DNA of 64,000 nt from Blastomussa wellsi. Taxonomy: Eukaryota > Cnidaria > Anthozoa > Scleractinia > Plerogyridae. The number at the start of each line of letters is the position of its first letter. Position 1 is the first letter of the stretch. The DNA lies in assembly GCA_947652115.1 (NCBI GenBank), contig OX393570.1, forward strand, positions 614,006 to 678,005. Direction: 5' to 3'. A model generated the notes under the pieces. The model was not told where the DNA came from, did no database searches, and saw only the letters and a list, made by a program, of their open reading frames with translations. A program made the position numbers and the translations under genes. This document shows positions 44,344 to 56,147 of this stretch, piece by piece.

Positions 44344-47300
44344 TTAGAGGTCTATTGATGTTTCTAGTGGAGCCAAATCATCTTCTTGTTTCTTATATCC
44401 CAAACCTGGAACGCGCCTTCGCAACTTTAAGAAGATGGCAGCCAGCACTATGAGTCCCACAATGATAAGGGGCAGGATAACCGCCACGACAATGACCCAT
44501 ACTTTGGTGGTACTTTTTTTGGATGGTGCCTCGTCCGTGGCCCTTTCTCCTGAAAGATAATAATTAGAGCTGAAAATTTCAGTGAACTTGTCATTATTAA
44601 CTCACGTAACGTTGCTTTTGAGTCAAATATTAGGAAATGTAACAGATACATAGGGGCTAAGAAGAGGGTGAAAGTGAGGCAAAGTGAAATGGGACCCACT
44701 TTGCTCGACAAAGGAGGGGTCCGACAAATTAAAGGGCTATTTCTTGTGCCAGGCATTAGCCGGTAAGACCTTTTCGGCCCTATACCAGTCCCAGATCATC
44801 ATTCTGTTCATGTTGTCTCGTAGTCAAGGTTTACAATTCTTCTCAATCTTCCTCATTCTCAGTGTGTAAGGTTTATTTCTTTGGAGTTTTTCTACCCTGG
44901 TAGACCGTTGCCATTATTGCAAGGTTTCCTTTGAACTGAAAGTAATTTTATGCTCTACTAAAGATGACTCCATTCGTGATTTAAGGTCTTTATGCAGTGC
45001 TGTCCTTTCTTACAGTTTATAATATAGATAGGATTCTGCGCGCGCTCTGATTGGTCAAAAACATTATCAGAGTACAAAACACAGAAAAAGCGTGTTTTAT
45101 TGTTTTTCGTCAGCTTTACTCCAGTGAAAATTCGCAAGAGACGGAGGAGAACATTTGTTATGAAGAAATTCGCGACGAAATTCTGAGTCAGGCGGCTGCA
45201 GAAAAATGGTCAGGAAGCTTCTAAGTTCGAGAGGAAAGTAGAAGAAGCGAAATCAAATTGCTTCAGTTTATCGATCGTGCTTGCTTTGTTGTTTTTACTC
45301 TAGGCGTACAAAATCTATATCATAAAGCAAATAAAGAAGCCTAAGCCATGTATTATACTCTCATAAAACACTCCGGCCGGCGGCTCGTGTCTTTTTACAT
45401 TTCTCTCGTGTTCTCAAATGGCCGTCGTGTTTGATGACAGTATAATACACGTCTTATGCTTCTTTTTTGTTAAACAGAGTAGGTATCCTGTCTGGACGGA
45501 TATATACTTCAGTCGAACTAACCTTGAATAAAACGAACCCAGCTAAAAGGGCGTGGCCACTCAGCACGTTTGCAGTGGCCATGACTTGAATTTCCCTCTC
45601 CCAGTAACGCACAGAACTCAGCTTCCTCCAGCCAAAAATCATTCCTACAAATGAAATAATTATTTAACATACATTAACATACAACCTCTGTAGCGTTCCA
45701 AGTTATTGAAGCCGCAGATCGAGGAATATCAAAACCTGGCCATGGACGAGTTTTGTGAGTGGGGTTGAGTCTATTGTTTGATACGCACCAGATGTTTAAA
45801 ATGACCGTCACAAAAGTTAAATTATCCATCAGCTTTCTGGAGGTCATCTTACATTGGTAAGACACATCAACAAAATTTTCTGCAAAGATATGAGTCTTGG
45901 GCATACTTTTTTGGGCTAGGCAAGAGAAAAACGCTTGGTGGTTTAGAAAAGCAGTTTGATGTTGCTGGCAAACAAGCGTCAATATAACACCTGACAGCCG
46001 GTGTCGATGGCCTCTCTGGCTAATCTATCTTCTCTTAGTTACTAAATGAAGCTATTTACAGCTCATCATGCATGAAAATTAAACGAACTTTGCACAAAAT
46101 TGCCTCTCTAAGCCGCATAGAACACGATTCGCTCCACATAGTGAACTTGGCCCCTGGCGATACTAGTGAAAGTAACGTATTTCATTTGTGTTATTCTCTC
46201 GCTTATTTTATGTCCATTTAAAATACCTGAAAAAATCCGGACAATCTCCGACAATGTCGTCGCAAACCGACTTGCAAATGGAGTAAAATCCGTGCCCTTC
46301 ATTCGGAAAGCACGGTGGAAAAAGCTCTCCACAAAATAACTTCTTTAGGTTGTCTTGACACTTGGGGAACTTCTTTAACATTGCTTCAATTTTTGGTGGG
46401 AATTCTTTCACTGCGCTGTTCGCTATGAAATTCTTACGGTATGAGTAAAAGTACCAATCTTTCTGTAGATCTTCTCCTATAAGAGTGTAGTTTGACACAC
46501 CAAGGTTCTTACATGCAGGAATGAGCAGTTCTTGACAGCCCCGATCCAGCGGACCTATGGAAAAGAACAACAAATTGTGTTATTTTTTCATCGACTTGAC
46601 TCGACCATAACTGGCTAACCGGCCATTATTCGATCAGTTATTCACTTCTATCAAGGATTGAGTAAAGGAATATCTTTTCTACATCAAATTAAAGCGTTTA
46701 GAAGTCCACCTAGGTCCGCTCAATCCGAGAAAGGATGGTAAAATTAATGCAATTCTTGGGCGTTTGTATACCGGTTTAATAGTCGCCCATTTAGGCATTG
46801 AGTAATTATTTTCAGGCGCCCAAGTCCGAAGGTGACCATAACCCTGTGGGATCCATCGGGCAGGATTGCCACAGGCCCACAAGTTCGAAGGTGCCCGTAC
46901 ACCTATAGGCTCTACGAGCCATACAAAGTGCCCGGAAATATCGACTTTCAAAGGTAGTGTTTTAAAAGAGTCGATAAGAACTACTGTTTCGTGCCACTGC
47001 GGCAAATATTTTTAAGCAGTATTGACTTTAATTTTTGCATACTGTCTGATGTGTTCCACTGGTATTCTGACTCCATTATGACGCGTTCCGTCGGTGGGTT
47101 TTTGGGTATGACAGATGTTACGTTAGTCCTGGGCAGATAGTTTTAGGTTTCCTGCGTTTTTAGGGTAATTTTGTTCGTTGCAAAAAATAACTCAAAATAT
47201 CGTGACTCGCGTAGCTCCTTTAAGCACGACCAATCAAAGCAAGCATAAATGAGCTGTGTCAGTCGATTTGGATGCTGATTCCAGGAACTGAACCATTGAC

Positions 47301-48774
47301 TGCACTGTGCTGCCTTATTATTCATGCGCAAACTACCGATCGACTGATCACCCTCGTACCCAGGGACGCTCGGGAAACGAGCGACGCTGGAAAGATCAGT
47401 CCGAAAATATCGGACTTCCGTAAACTGCGAATGCCTACCTTTCAAAAGCTTGACCCAACGAACTACATGGCATTTTACTTCCGGTCATTTTTTAGTCTTC
47501 AAAACCAATCAAAATCGATTCTGTAACAGTACTATCGCGCTCGTTTCGTCAAGCCTGCGCAGTGAGGAATGAAGCTAAAACTCGAGATCCACCAGAATGA
47601 AATTAAAAAAACAAAATTTGCAATAATTGACATAGAGGTCGGGTGCAAGAACAACACAAAAGATATGGTATTCAGTTTGTGCAGTCAAGCTCGTCACGTC
47701 ACGTGAGGTTATCCACAAAGAAATGCAAGTCATCCTTAAGTTGTTATGAAACGGATGTTCTGCAAGGAACATTAACAAGAATCATAAATAGCTTTGCTCT
47801 TAGTTTAAACACGTTGTCAGTTTCAATTTTAATTTGATGAAGTTTAAAGCTGGGTAGCTCAACATCATGAGCTAAAATTAAACAGCAAATCCCTGATCCG
47901 ATTACCTCCGTTTAAAGAATAAATTTAAATTTGATTGAATATGTACTATCAAAAGGTCTCCATAAACACGTACTTAACACCCCTTTTTAACAAACCCACT
48001 GAAACCCTACCCAGTGGATTATTTTCCCCTACCCAGCGGAAATTTAGTCTCCCCAGTACCCAGTGAATATTTTGATTTTACCCAGTGACTGTGCTGTGTG
48101 ACCCAGCGTGTTTTGTTTGCAAAAAATAATAATAAATAAGCAAAATAAAACAGAAATCGAGCGGACCCAATGGGAAATTAGCCAACCCGGTGACTTTTCC
48201 CGAAAACCCAGTGATGATAGAGATTCCACTGGGTCTGTTTCAGAGGGGTGTTACTTAACTTTTTTAAATAATTAAGACAGTGTCTTGTCACCTCACCTTT
48301 GATACTGTCGTTCGTTTTGAAGTTCGGTGGCTCAAAGCACTTTCCACTGCTGGCTAATGCATCTGGAAGTACGTGACAATTCGCAATAACATAGTCTATA
48401 AACCTTGAAGGAAGGTCTTCCGCGCAATGCTTCAAAAATTCGCCACACACTCGTTTGCAAGGATAAACACGCTTCCCTCCGGAGCACTGAGGCACAAAAA
48501 ATGAGCAAGCCATTGTTTCGGCCAGTGCATTCTGTGAACAGTTTCCCAAGGATGAAATAAGCCCCCGCACTCCCCCAGCAGTTTCTTTAAGCGTGGAATC
48601 AGTCAAGGTGTCCGGGAATATAAATGTAGTATTGTAACCACTTTTCGAGCAGAAACCAAACGGTCCATCAGCAAAACTTTCACACTGATCACTGGATCGC
48701 GGATACCTTTGCTGATAGCCGAGGCCAGCGTGGAATCTGCACAACAGAAGCAGAAATACAGCTGGCAGGTACAT
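44344..48774 (-). CDS. Fz6: two-CRD single-pass membrane protein (377 aa)
   Basis: Exons in transcript order: 48774-48297, 46554-46227, 45644-45523, 44549-44344, phases 1, 2, 1. The signal peptide covers about residues 1-19. A and B each have ten FZ cysteines. B starts GPLDRGCQEL and breaks after DCPDFF; exon 3 is three codons longer than in Fz4 and Fz5. It ends C-x4-WP-x3-W. The helix is at about 327-350, then KLRRR and a 27-residue tail with YKKQ (361-364) and DDLAPLET. The first exon resembles Fz4; the tail resembles Fz5. Exon 2 is 328 nt, as in Fz5. A MITE lies 45 bp past the first donor; reading through that donor would translate into the MITE. Confidence 0.84.
47140..47215 (+). repeat. 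Dispersed repeat, partial copy 3 (see 19662)
   Basis: Matches the right end of the repeats at 19662 and 34985: TTTAGGTTTCCTGCGTTTTTAG, then AATTTTGTTCGTTGCAAAAAATAACTC. Fz6 intron 1. Confidence 0.45.
47977..48251 (-). mobile_element. MITE copy 2 (ACACCCCTCTG ends, 6-bp TSD)
   Basis: Near-identical in layout to 8716-8992 when read on the minus strand. It is flanked by TACTTA at 47971-47976 and 48252-48257. Like copy 1 it lies in the first 50 bp of the intron after an A-domain exon and in the same orientation as its host gene. Confidence 0.8.
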
Positions 48775-49780
48775 ATTCTAGACCAGTGTCTTTCGTGAAA
48801 ATGAATCCCAGCTTTTCACCGTTCTGGGAGACTTCTTACAGATATCAGTTTGATCGGTTACCAGTCATGTGATTTCGATTTCATGTGAACTGTTGTTTCC
48901 GTTGAACTCCACTCGACGGTAAATAGAGTAAATTAGCATGAATTAAATTTTGTTAGATGTTGCAGTGATGACCCCAGGCTAGGCTGCGCACTGATCCAAC
49001 AACTCCAGCTACCAGAATCCTTTAGCTTTTGTCTTTAAAACCCACTGGGATGACAAAACTAAAATCATAAAGGAAAAACGAAATGAATTCTGGTAATTGT
49101 AGTGACGATAACGACATCGTGCAAATGTGTTAAAGCACTACAGCTGTAAACTAATTGCAGTGTTCCCTTCGAACACTGTTTTTAAGAAAGCCTCGCATTT
49201 TCTATTGAAGTTTGATTTAATAGTATCCATAACCAATTTGGGGGCTTACAATTACAATTACAAAACAAATCGACTTCGTGTCGCAGCACAAAGCTTGCCT
49301 CCAACAGGTGTTTTTGTGTGCCATGTGAGTGGGTTGTGCAAAGCGTCATATTGCGCAATTGTAACCTCCTAGCTGATCAGCAAATAATCTGAATTAGAGG
49401 GCAACAAGCTAGGATGTAAACACGTTATCCGAAATTAAATCATCAATTCTTTATGCCCTATCGCCAAACTTGACAACCTGCCACAAACTATGAAATCCTA
49501 ACCCAAGAATAGTCCATACACCCTCAGCAATTTTATATGCGAGAGAACTCTTTCCCTTTTTCCTGTTTTTCTTTCAGTGGAACCCTGTAAAAGCAATCGC
49601 CAACGGGCCATAAACGTCTAACCGTATTACATGTAACTGAACTTTTGTTCGGGCCAAAATAATAGGTCAGAATCAGACCCCCTAATAACAGAGAGGCTGT
49701 TTTAACATCGTGGTCGCGGTAAGGCGGGTTCCAATGTATTTGGAGGATTTAGTTAAATTTAAACCATAGAAGTCGTTTTT

Positions 49781-50066
49781 GGGAGGCGTGGGGGACTAAT
49801 GATTAGTGCACTGGACTCCGTATCAGACGGTCCGCGACCCGAGTTTGAACCCTGGCCGGGGCACTGCGTTGTGTTCTTGGGCAAGACGCTTTACTTTCAC
49901 AGTGGCCAGGTGTATAAATGGATATCGGCGAATTTACTCCTAGGAGTAACCCTGCGATGGACTTGCATCCCATCCTGGGAGGAGTAGAAATACTCTCTAT
50001 CACTTCATGCTACAGAAACCGGCCTGATAGGCCACTAGGCTTGAATGTAGACTTTACCTACCTGGC
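49781..50066 (+). mobile_element. tRNA-derived SINE, best copy
   Basis: The head has an A-box-like stretch (GGACTAATGATTAGTGCACTGG) and a B-box GAGTTTGAACCC about 35 bp later. The body includes GTGTATAAATGG, GCGAATTTACT, TGCGATGGACTTGCATCCCATCC and GAGTAGAAATACTCTCT, ending CTTGAATGTAGACTTTACC. Confidence 0.75.
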
Positions 50067-50260
50067 CGATAGTAATGTCCAGTTATAGGAAACTTTAAAA
50101 TACATTTATTACAAGCTGTGCTGTGAAATAGTGACCGTGAATAGACTGATGAATAATTTTGCTTATTGCACGACTGAGTAGCCAGAGGGCCAATATCTAA
50201 GATCAACCAATCAGATTGGTCCATTGCCAGTCCAATATTTTCCTGTAAAGGTAAGTCTGC

Positions 50261-50437
50261 AGTCGGGCCTAGTGGCGCATCAGGCCGGAGCTTATCCCGG
50301 TTTCTGTAGCATGAAGCGACAGAGAGTATTTCTACTCCCCTCTGGATGGGATGCTAGTCCATCGCAGGGTTACCCCCCATCAGTAAATTCGCCGGTACCC
50401 ATACCCGCACTAACCATTAGGCCACTGCGCCTCCCAC
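50261..50437 (-). mobile_element. SINE copy, reverse orientation
   Basis: Reverse-strand copy with the complements of the body blocks and, at its right end, AACCATTAGGCCACTGCGCC, the inverse of the tRNA-like head. The B-box half of the head is deleted. Confidence 0.65.
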
Positions 50438-50516
50438 TAGACCAGTTATTGTCGTAAATAATCTCGTGCGAAATGGTGCACTGTTACGACTCACAATTTA
50501 ATAAAGCAAACTTAAC

Positions 50517-50730
50517 GCAAGGCTGATCAAACAGCTAGAAACTGATGGTATTTTATTTAGGCCTAATATTTCGGATGGACAAAACCAACCTTCATCAGAG
50601 GCAAAAAATGCTAAGTGAACTGTTCATTTGGCATTTTATGCCCCTGAATGCCCTGATGAAGGTTGATTTTGTCCATCCGAAATATTGGGCCTAATTAAAA
50701 TGCAGTTTATAGCTTTTTGATCAGCCTTGC
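50517..50730. mobile_element. Fold-back MITE (GCAAGGCTGATCAAA ends)
   Basis: Ends GCAAGGCTGATCAAA and TTTTTGATCAGCCTTGC, with inner inverted blocks AATATTTCGGATGGACAAAA and CCTTCATCAG repeated on the other side. 214 bp, non-coding. Confidence 0.75.
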
Positions 50731-51614
50731 ATTATACACGCGAATAACACGCGCGTGAAGGCAAAGGAGCAGGCAAAAAGATTCTTTTCTCCGTTTATGC
50801 GTATTCGTATTTCATGAGCTAGGAGTTCAAAACATACCATGAAATAGTACACAATTTGTACAAAGTGAACTATCCACCCAGTCGTGTGAACACGGATTGT
50901 TGTACTGCACGAAAATATGACACCAAGCCGTTATTAAATAACTTGGCTACTCAGGTCTTTGACGGTAAGACAAAATATTAATATTTTATCTCAGAGAAAG
51001 AAATTTTTCATATTTACATACTTAACGAAACCTCTGTATTTAATTTTGTCTGTTGTTCTGCGATTTACAGAAAATGTTGTGGATTTGCATAAAATGTCAG
51101 TAAAATACGCCACGGATCCGTCACGGACCATTAGGGATATAACCGTCACATGTTTTAACATATTTGACCGTTTCACCTGTTTTTCATAGCGTCACGAGTT
51201 TACCAAGGAGCAAAGCTTTCGAGTTCACTAAGCCTGGCTCACACTAGCGACATAACGACGTGGACACAACGACGTAAATAAAAGATCAATATTTTCTTTA
51301 TGTCGTTATGTTCTTACTATGCCGTTATGTTGTGTTGTTCACACTGGTGACATAAAACACAAGTGCACATTGTGTCGTAGACTTTCATCAGGTCGACTTG
51401 TGGCAAGTCTAATTGTGTCGGCCTTGTGTCGCAAATGTGAATTGATTACGTGCTTAACGCTGATTTGCTAAGTTGTTCCTATAGCAACTCGGCCCACCTA
51501 CGCGGTAAAGTGACTCAGAGAAATTGTAAATCAGCTGATTTAAAATCATCATATTTTCAGCGCTTTGAAAAGACTCTTACATTTTGCCTATGCGGCACGG
51601 TCGTGAACACAGCG

Positions 51615-53275
51615 ATGAGAATCGTTGTGATATCGGCGATATTTTTTCTTATTGCGGTTTGTTTCCCTGCTTGCGTTTTCAGCCAAATATGCCAACGGCT
51701 AAATCCTTCCTTATTTCAGAGATGTACCAAGACTGGCTACAATTACACAGCACATTTTCCGGGTAATTCCACACTCCATGAAAATATCATTGCGTATCAC
51801 ATGCAACGAGAGTCGCGGCAGTTTGGACAATGTTCAGAATATTTAGATACTATAATGTGCGCTATTTTCGTTCCTAAATGCGTCGAAGGTCACTACAGCC
51901 CGGTTTTGCCGTGTAGAAGAGTCTGTGAAGACTTCGTGAGGGACTGCGAGTTGAAAGTAGATTATGACAGAATAGAATGGATTAAAGGACTCTGCCGACT
52001 CCTGCCTTCGACAAGAAATAGCAGCAACGCAGATGAATGCTTTCAACCGGCGAATTATAAACCACGTGTTAACGCTACAAGTAAGTTAAAAAATTATATT
52101 TATGCTTTTCAACTTAACTTAACAGGTGCATGGCTGGTCTCTTATTGAAGGTTTTTTTTTTCAGAAAGGAAAGCGTTGCAAGTTGAAATTTGTTTTTCGC
52201 CTCGTTACAAAATAACTCTAAGCGGAATTAACATGTGCATTTTGAAACAATAAATTCAAAGGGATTTTAACTCTTTGTATTTTACGCGATTTCAAATCGG
52301 TAGATAATAATTATAATAAGCGTATATGCGTAGCGATTTTTAACTGAACCATGTCCAGTACTGTATTTGTAGAAGTATTAAAAACGCACGCATCAATAAA
52401 TTTTTTTCCGGCTTTTTGTTTTGAACTCGAACGGCATGTATATGCAAATGACGATTGGTACCTCTCGACAACAGACAATTCTAACCCATAAGTGGCCTCA
52501 ATCTAGTAAACAATAGAGCGATTGTCTCCAGAGTACATACGTACAGATTGTTGAAATTGTTCCCATGGGAGTGGTTTTTGTTTGAATTAAAACAGATGCT
52601 AATAATAATTCGTACGTTTTTTTTCGCTACCAAATTAACTATTTCTGCTTTGCAAACAAATTAACGTGTGTGAATTATTTACCAATTTTACTTCTGTGTA
52701 AAGTTACTATGGAATTATTTACTTGGAAAAAATTTATATTAGAACGTCTCTGCTACTTTCGCTGGAGCAATAGGCTACGTTTACACGGATAGAGGGAGTA
52801 AGTTTCTAAAGAAACTGTGGTGCTGCGTCGATGGGAAGTATAACAATATAATTTGGTTTTATCAACTGGGTTGATAATGTCAATTGGCCACCGTAAAGAG
52901 ATTCAATTGCTGACGTTTGGAGCGTTAGCCCTTTGTCGGAGCGAATCGATTACACGGTACCAGTTCAAAACAGATCCAAATGGACTCCGCCCTCTGTTCG
53001 AAAATCGTATCGGATAGGCTTTCTGTTTTCACGGGACTGTCAGCTGGAGCCGGTGTGGAACGGATTTGAACTGGACCTGTTGTTTAGCAGGCCCAGTTTT
53101 GGATCCGTACATATGGGTGGCCGCATTTATGGCTCCAAAATTATGATGTTCACAGTTGGTGTTACAACAAGCTCCGACGAAGGGCTAACGCTCGAAACGT
53201 CAGCACTTGAATCTCTTTACGGTGGCCAATTGACATTATCAACCCAGTTGATAAAACCAAATTATATTGTTATAC

Positions 53276-53319
<44 letters not shown>

Positions 53320-54743
53320 ACCTGCTTCTACAGTTCGTCTCATCTCATTGCCGATGAATCACCGATCATTTGCAACCTACTAGCTAAATTTTCCTCAGTT
53401 CAATGCCACTCCTCAGTAGTTGTGGTAAACTTTTCATGAGCGGTTGTACTCGTGACATTTTTTTATTTCGCATTTACAATTCGCTTCACAACGTATTGAT
53501 AACTTTAAGGAGAGATTCTTTTTTGATCAGGACATGCGAAGAAATTCAAGTGAGATTGGGGAGAGACTGGTTAGAAAGTTGCGTTGCGCGCGTGTTTAGC
53601 TCTCTTTCCTTCCAGTTTGTACATCGCATATTTTATGAGAACAAGAGACATATTTGAAGTCTATTTTGGTAATAAAAACATGCCCATTCTAATCATTCCG
53701 AAAATTTTGTTTTGTTCTTGATATAGCACATTTTGTTCGGAGCTGCACCAACCTCACCATGACTTCCTGTTCCCACCTCGGCTACACGCACACTACACAG
53801 TCTCGAGACTTGCAGCTGATACTCGATAATGTGCTTAAAGGAAAACTTAATAAATTTGGGAATCACTCCGTGTGCTCACCGATGCTCAAGAAAATTTTCT
53901 GCGCAGAGTTTGCTCCGCCGTGTTTCCATGAGGACGGAAAAGAAATTGTTCTCCGTACAGTGTGCAAGTCGGAATGTGAGAACGTGCGGAAGAAATGTCC
54001 AGTGTTGTACAGGGAGTTTTTTGGAGATTACAGTTACTGTGAACAGTTGGGAACAACAAAGAGCGACTTGAAAGGATTCTGTGAATTGACAAAATGGCCG
54101 ACTGCAGTGCGGTGGCCGTCACTACCAAATGTTACAAGTAAGTTGCAGTTTTATGAAAATCATTCGAAGGCCAACAATTGACGTTCTCCCCGTGAAGGGG
54201 ACTTATCCATTTCCCCATTTGGGATTGTCCCCTAACCCCGTACCCGACATCCATCCCCGGCAACCCCGACTCCAACCCCTCTCCATCCCCTGCATAAAAG
54301 TCGGTCACGTTCACAAACACTTTGTGGCGACCGAAGAAAAAAAAAAAGCTAAACCAATATCACAGACAAAATTACAATTTCCATTCCACCATTTTCCCCA
54401 TGCATATTAACAGTTAAGATATTTCTCCCTGCATCTGACCTAAACGTAATCCGCCGTCTTTGTTTCAGTGGCGCCCAGTCCCAGCTCAGCAGTACCCACT
54501 CTTTCTTCTTCCACTCCATCACTCGATTCATCCGTTCTCAGACCTGTTGCACTGCACGCCAAGGTCTCTCTGCCAGTGGTCGCTATCGTTGTGTCATCTA
54601 TTGTCGTATCGCTGTCAATCATCGCTGTCGTGGCTGTGCTCGTGATGAGAAAACGTCGTCCATTTCCTGAGGGGTGGAGGGTGCGGGGATATCGTCGTAA
54701 TCGCTTGAATGAATGGGAAACAACAGTGTCAATGAAATCCTGA
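51615..54743 (+). CDS. Fz7: two-CRD single-pass membrane protein (383 aa)
   Basis: Exons: 51615-52080, 53727-54137, 54469-54743, all phase 1. The frame is open from 51450, but the ATG at 51615 begins a clear signal peptide (about 24 residues), so I start there. A and B each contain ten FZ cysteines. B is on one exon, unlike Fz4-6, and ends C-x4-WP-x4-WP. A Ser/Pro/Thr-rich stalk precedes the helix at about 329-352, followed by RKRR and a 31-residue basic tail with GYRRN and no Y-x-x-Q. The upstream 55 codons of open frame have no signal-like segment. Intron 1 carries a 530-bp fold-back. Confidence 0.84.
52791..53320. mobile_element. Fold-back element, long copy (530 bp)
   Basis: Arms of about 155 bp: AGGGAGTAAGTTTCTAAAGAA to GCGTTAGCCCTTTGTCGGAG on the left, and GCTCCGACGAAGGGCTAACG to TTTAGAAACTTACCCCC on the right. 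The unique 230-bp centre (about 52943-53170) shows no transposase. Same family as 39885-40125 and 28931-29040. In Fz7 intron 1. Confidence 0.8.
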
Positions 54744-56147
54744 GCCCACGCACATCTCTTCGTACTGCGGTTTCGTCCAAGGCTTGTGAGCGATCCGGTC
54801 AGAAATCCACGTGTTCTTCATGTGTTCAGCCATGATGTTCCTCAGCAACGAAGTGACCGACACGGAACAGGAAGTTATTTGTACTTGGGGGAATATTCTT
54901 TGAACACAAGACTTTGAAAAAGAAAAATTATGAGCACTTCATTAGATGAAAGTGATTGAACGTTGCACAGTAAAGGAAAGCAATTGCCAGAGAAAATGAG
55001 TGAACAGTTAATGCGACATTGGATAAAAAAATCAAAAATCAGTTGAAAGTTGAAGTATCGGAAAAGACCCGACTGAATCTAGAGCACAGAATAAGTCAAG
55101 CCTGACAATTCGGTCCAAAATGCGTTTAATACTACGAGCTGGCTTCTCTGACTTTTTTCGAAGTTATTTTTCGGAAGGTGTTTTGGGGGTTTCGATAAAG
55201 CTACTCTGAAAGCAGACATATACACAGAGAGAATCCAGGAGGGGTATTCTTTTTGATACAATTATTTTTTTTGAAATTTCCAGAATTGTTGTGAAACAGA
55301 TTTTTGAGCTGTTGTTGTTGTTTTGTATGCCAGTACACACACTGAATCTGACTTAGCTTTATTACTCTGATCGCTTTCCCTGATGAAGTTTCGCCACTGA
55401 CATTTCCATAGTTTATGAAGAATTTCCCCATTGATACTATATCAGATTCACCCCCCATATATACAACTAACCCGAGTGATCCCAGACCCTATTTTAGAAT
55501 GTAGACATGTAGATAAATAAAACCACCGGGAGTTTCCTCTTTTTTGTTGTTAAAATCTTCTCGCTGCCTTGCAGCACATTTTGGGAAAACTAAAATGAGA
55601 CTAAGCTGCTATTCGGCACTTCCCTACTGAATATGATCACCGATTTCTCAGTCCGGCGATAATTTTAGTGAATATAGTGCAGATCAATCTTTAAGACAAG
55701 GTTAAGTTAGGTCGAATACTTGAATAATTAATAGCACACTTCAAATGTGGTTTGCCCGTTTTCTCGTGATACAATACAAACTTTAAAGACACTCCCTTGG
55801 GCTTTTCAGTGATGCGCGCGGTTTGTGGCATGCACGCATTGCGCGCCCTTGTTTGTCACGATGATTATTTGCATGCGACGCGTCATTTCAATCAATATTA
55901 ATTCTGTTGAATGAAAAGCCACAACAAAGAGAATAATAATGGTATTTTCACTGTCATCACGAGTTTTCAATTACTTTTATTATTCGTAAGCCAATAACAA
56001 AGCGGGGAAGAATTGTGTCACGCCAACTTTTTAACTTCGTTGGAATGTGAAGTAATCTATCGATTCCTCTGTTGCGCTGATTGAAGAGGGACACTTCTAC
56101 TCAAAAATAAGTTTAGTCTTCTATATTCAGTATATTTGAAGGCAAAG
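54744..56147. other. Intergenic region Fz7-Fz8
   Basis: 1.4 kb with no gene recognised. It contains the 3' flank of Fz7, with a candidate AATAAA near 55515, and the Fz8 promoter region. Confidence 0.5.

Larger units (their letters stand above)
48775..51614. other. Intergenic region Fz6-Fz7 (divergent starts)
   Basis: Fz6 and Fz7 start from opposite sides of this 2.8-kb stretch. It holds two SINE copies and a fold-back. Around 51230-51430 a block with ACATAACGAC and TGTCGTTATG inverted motifs looks like another MITE. No gene recognised. Confidence 0.5.

Noticed and set aside
49781..49870. tRNA gene
   Set aside because: A- and B-box-like motifs are present, but no cloverleaf with a paired acceptor stem could be drawn, and the sequence continues into a repeated body found elsewhere; it is a SINE.
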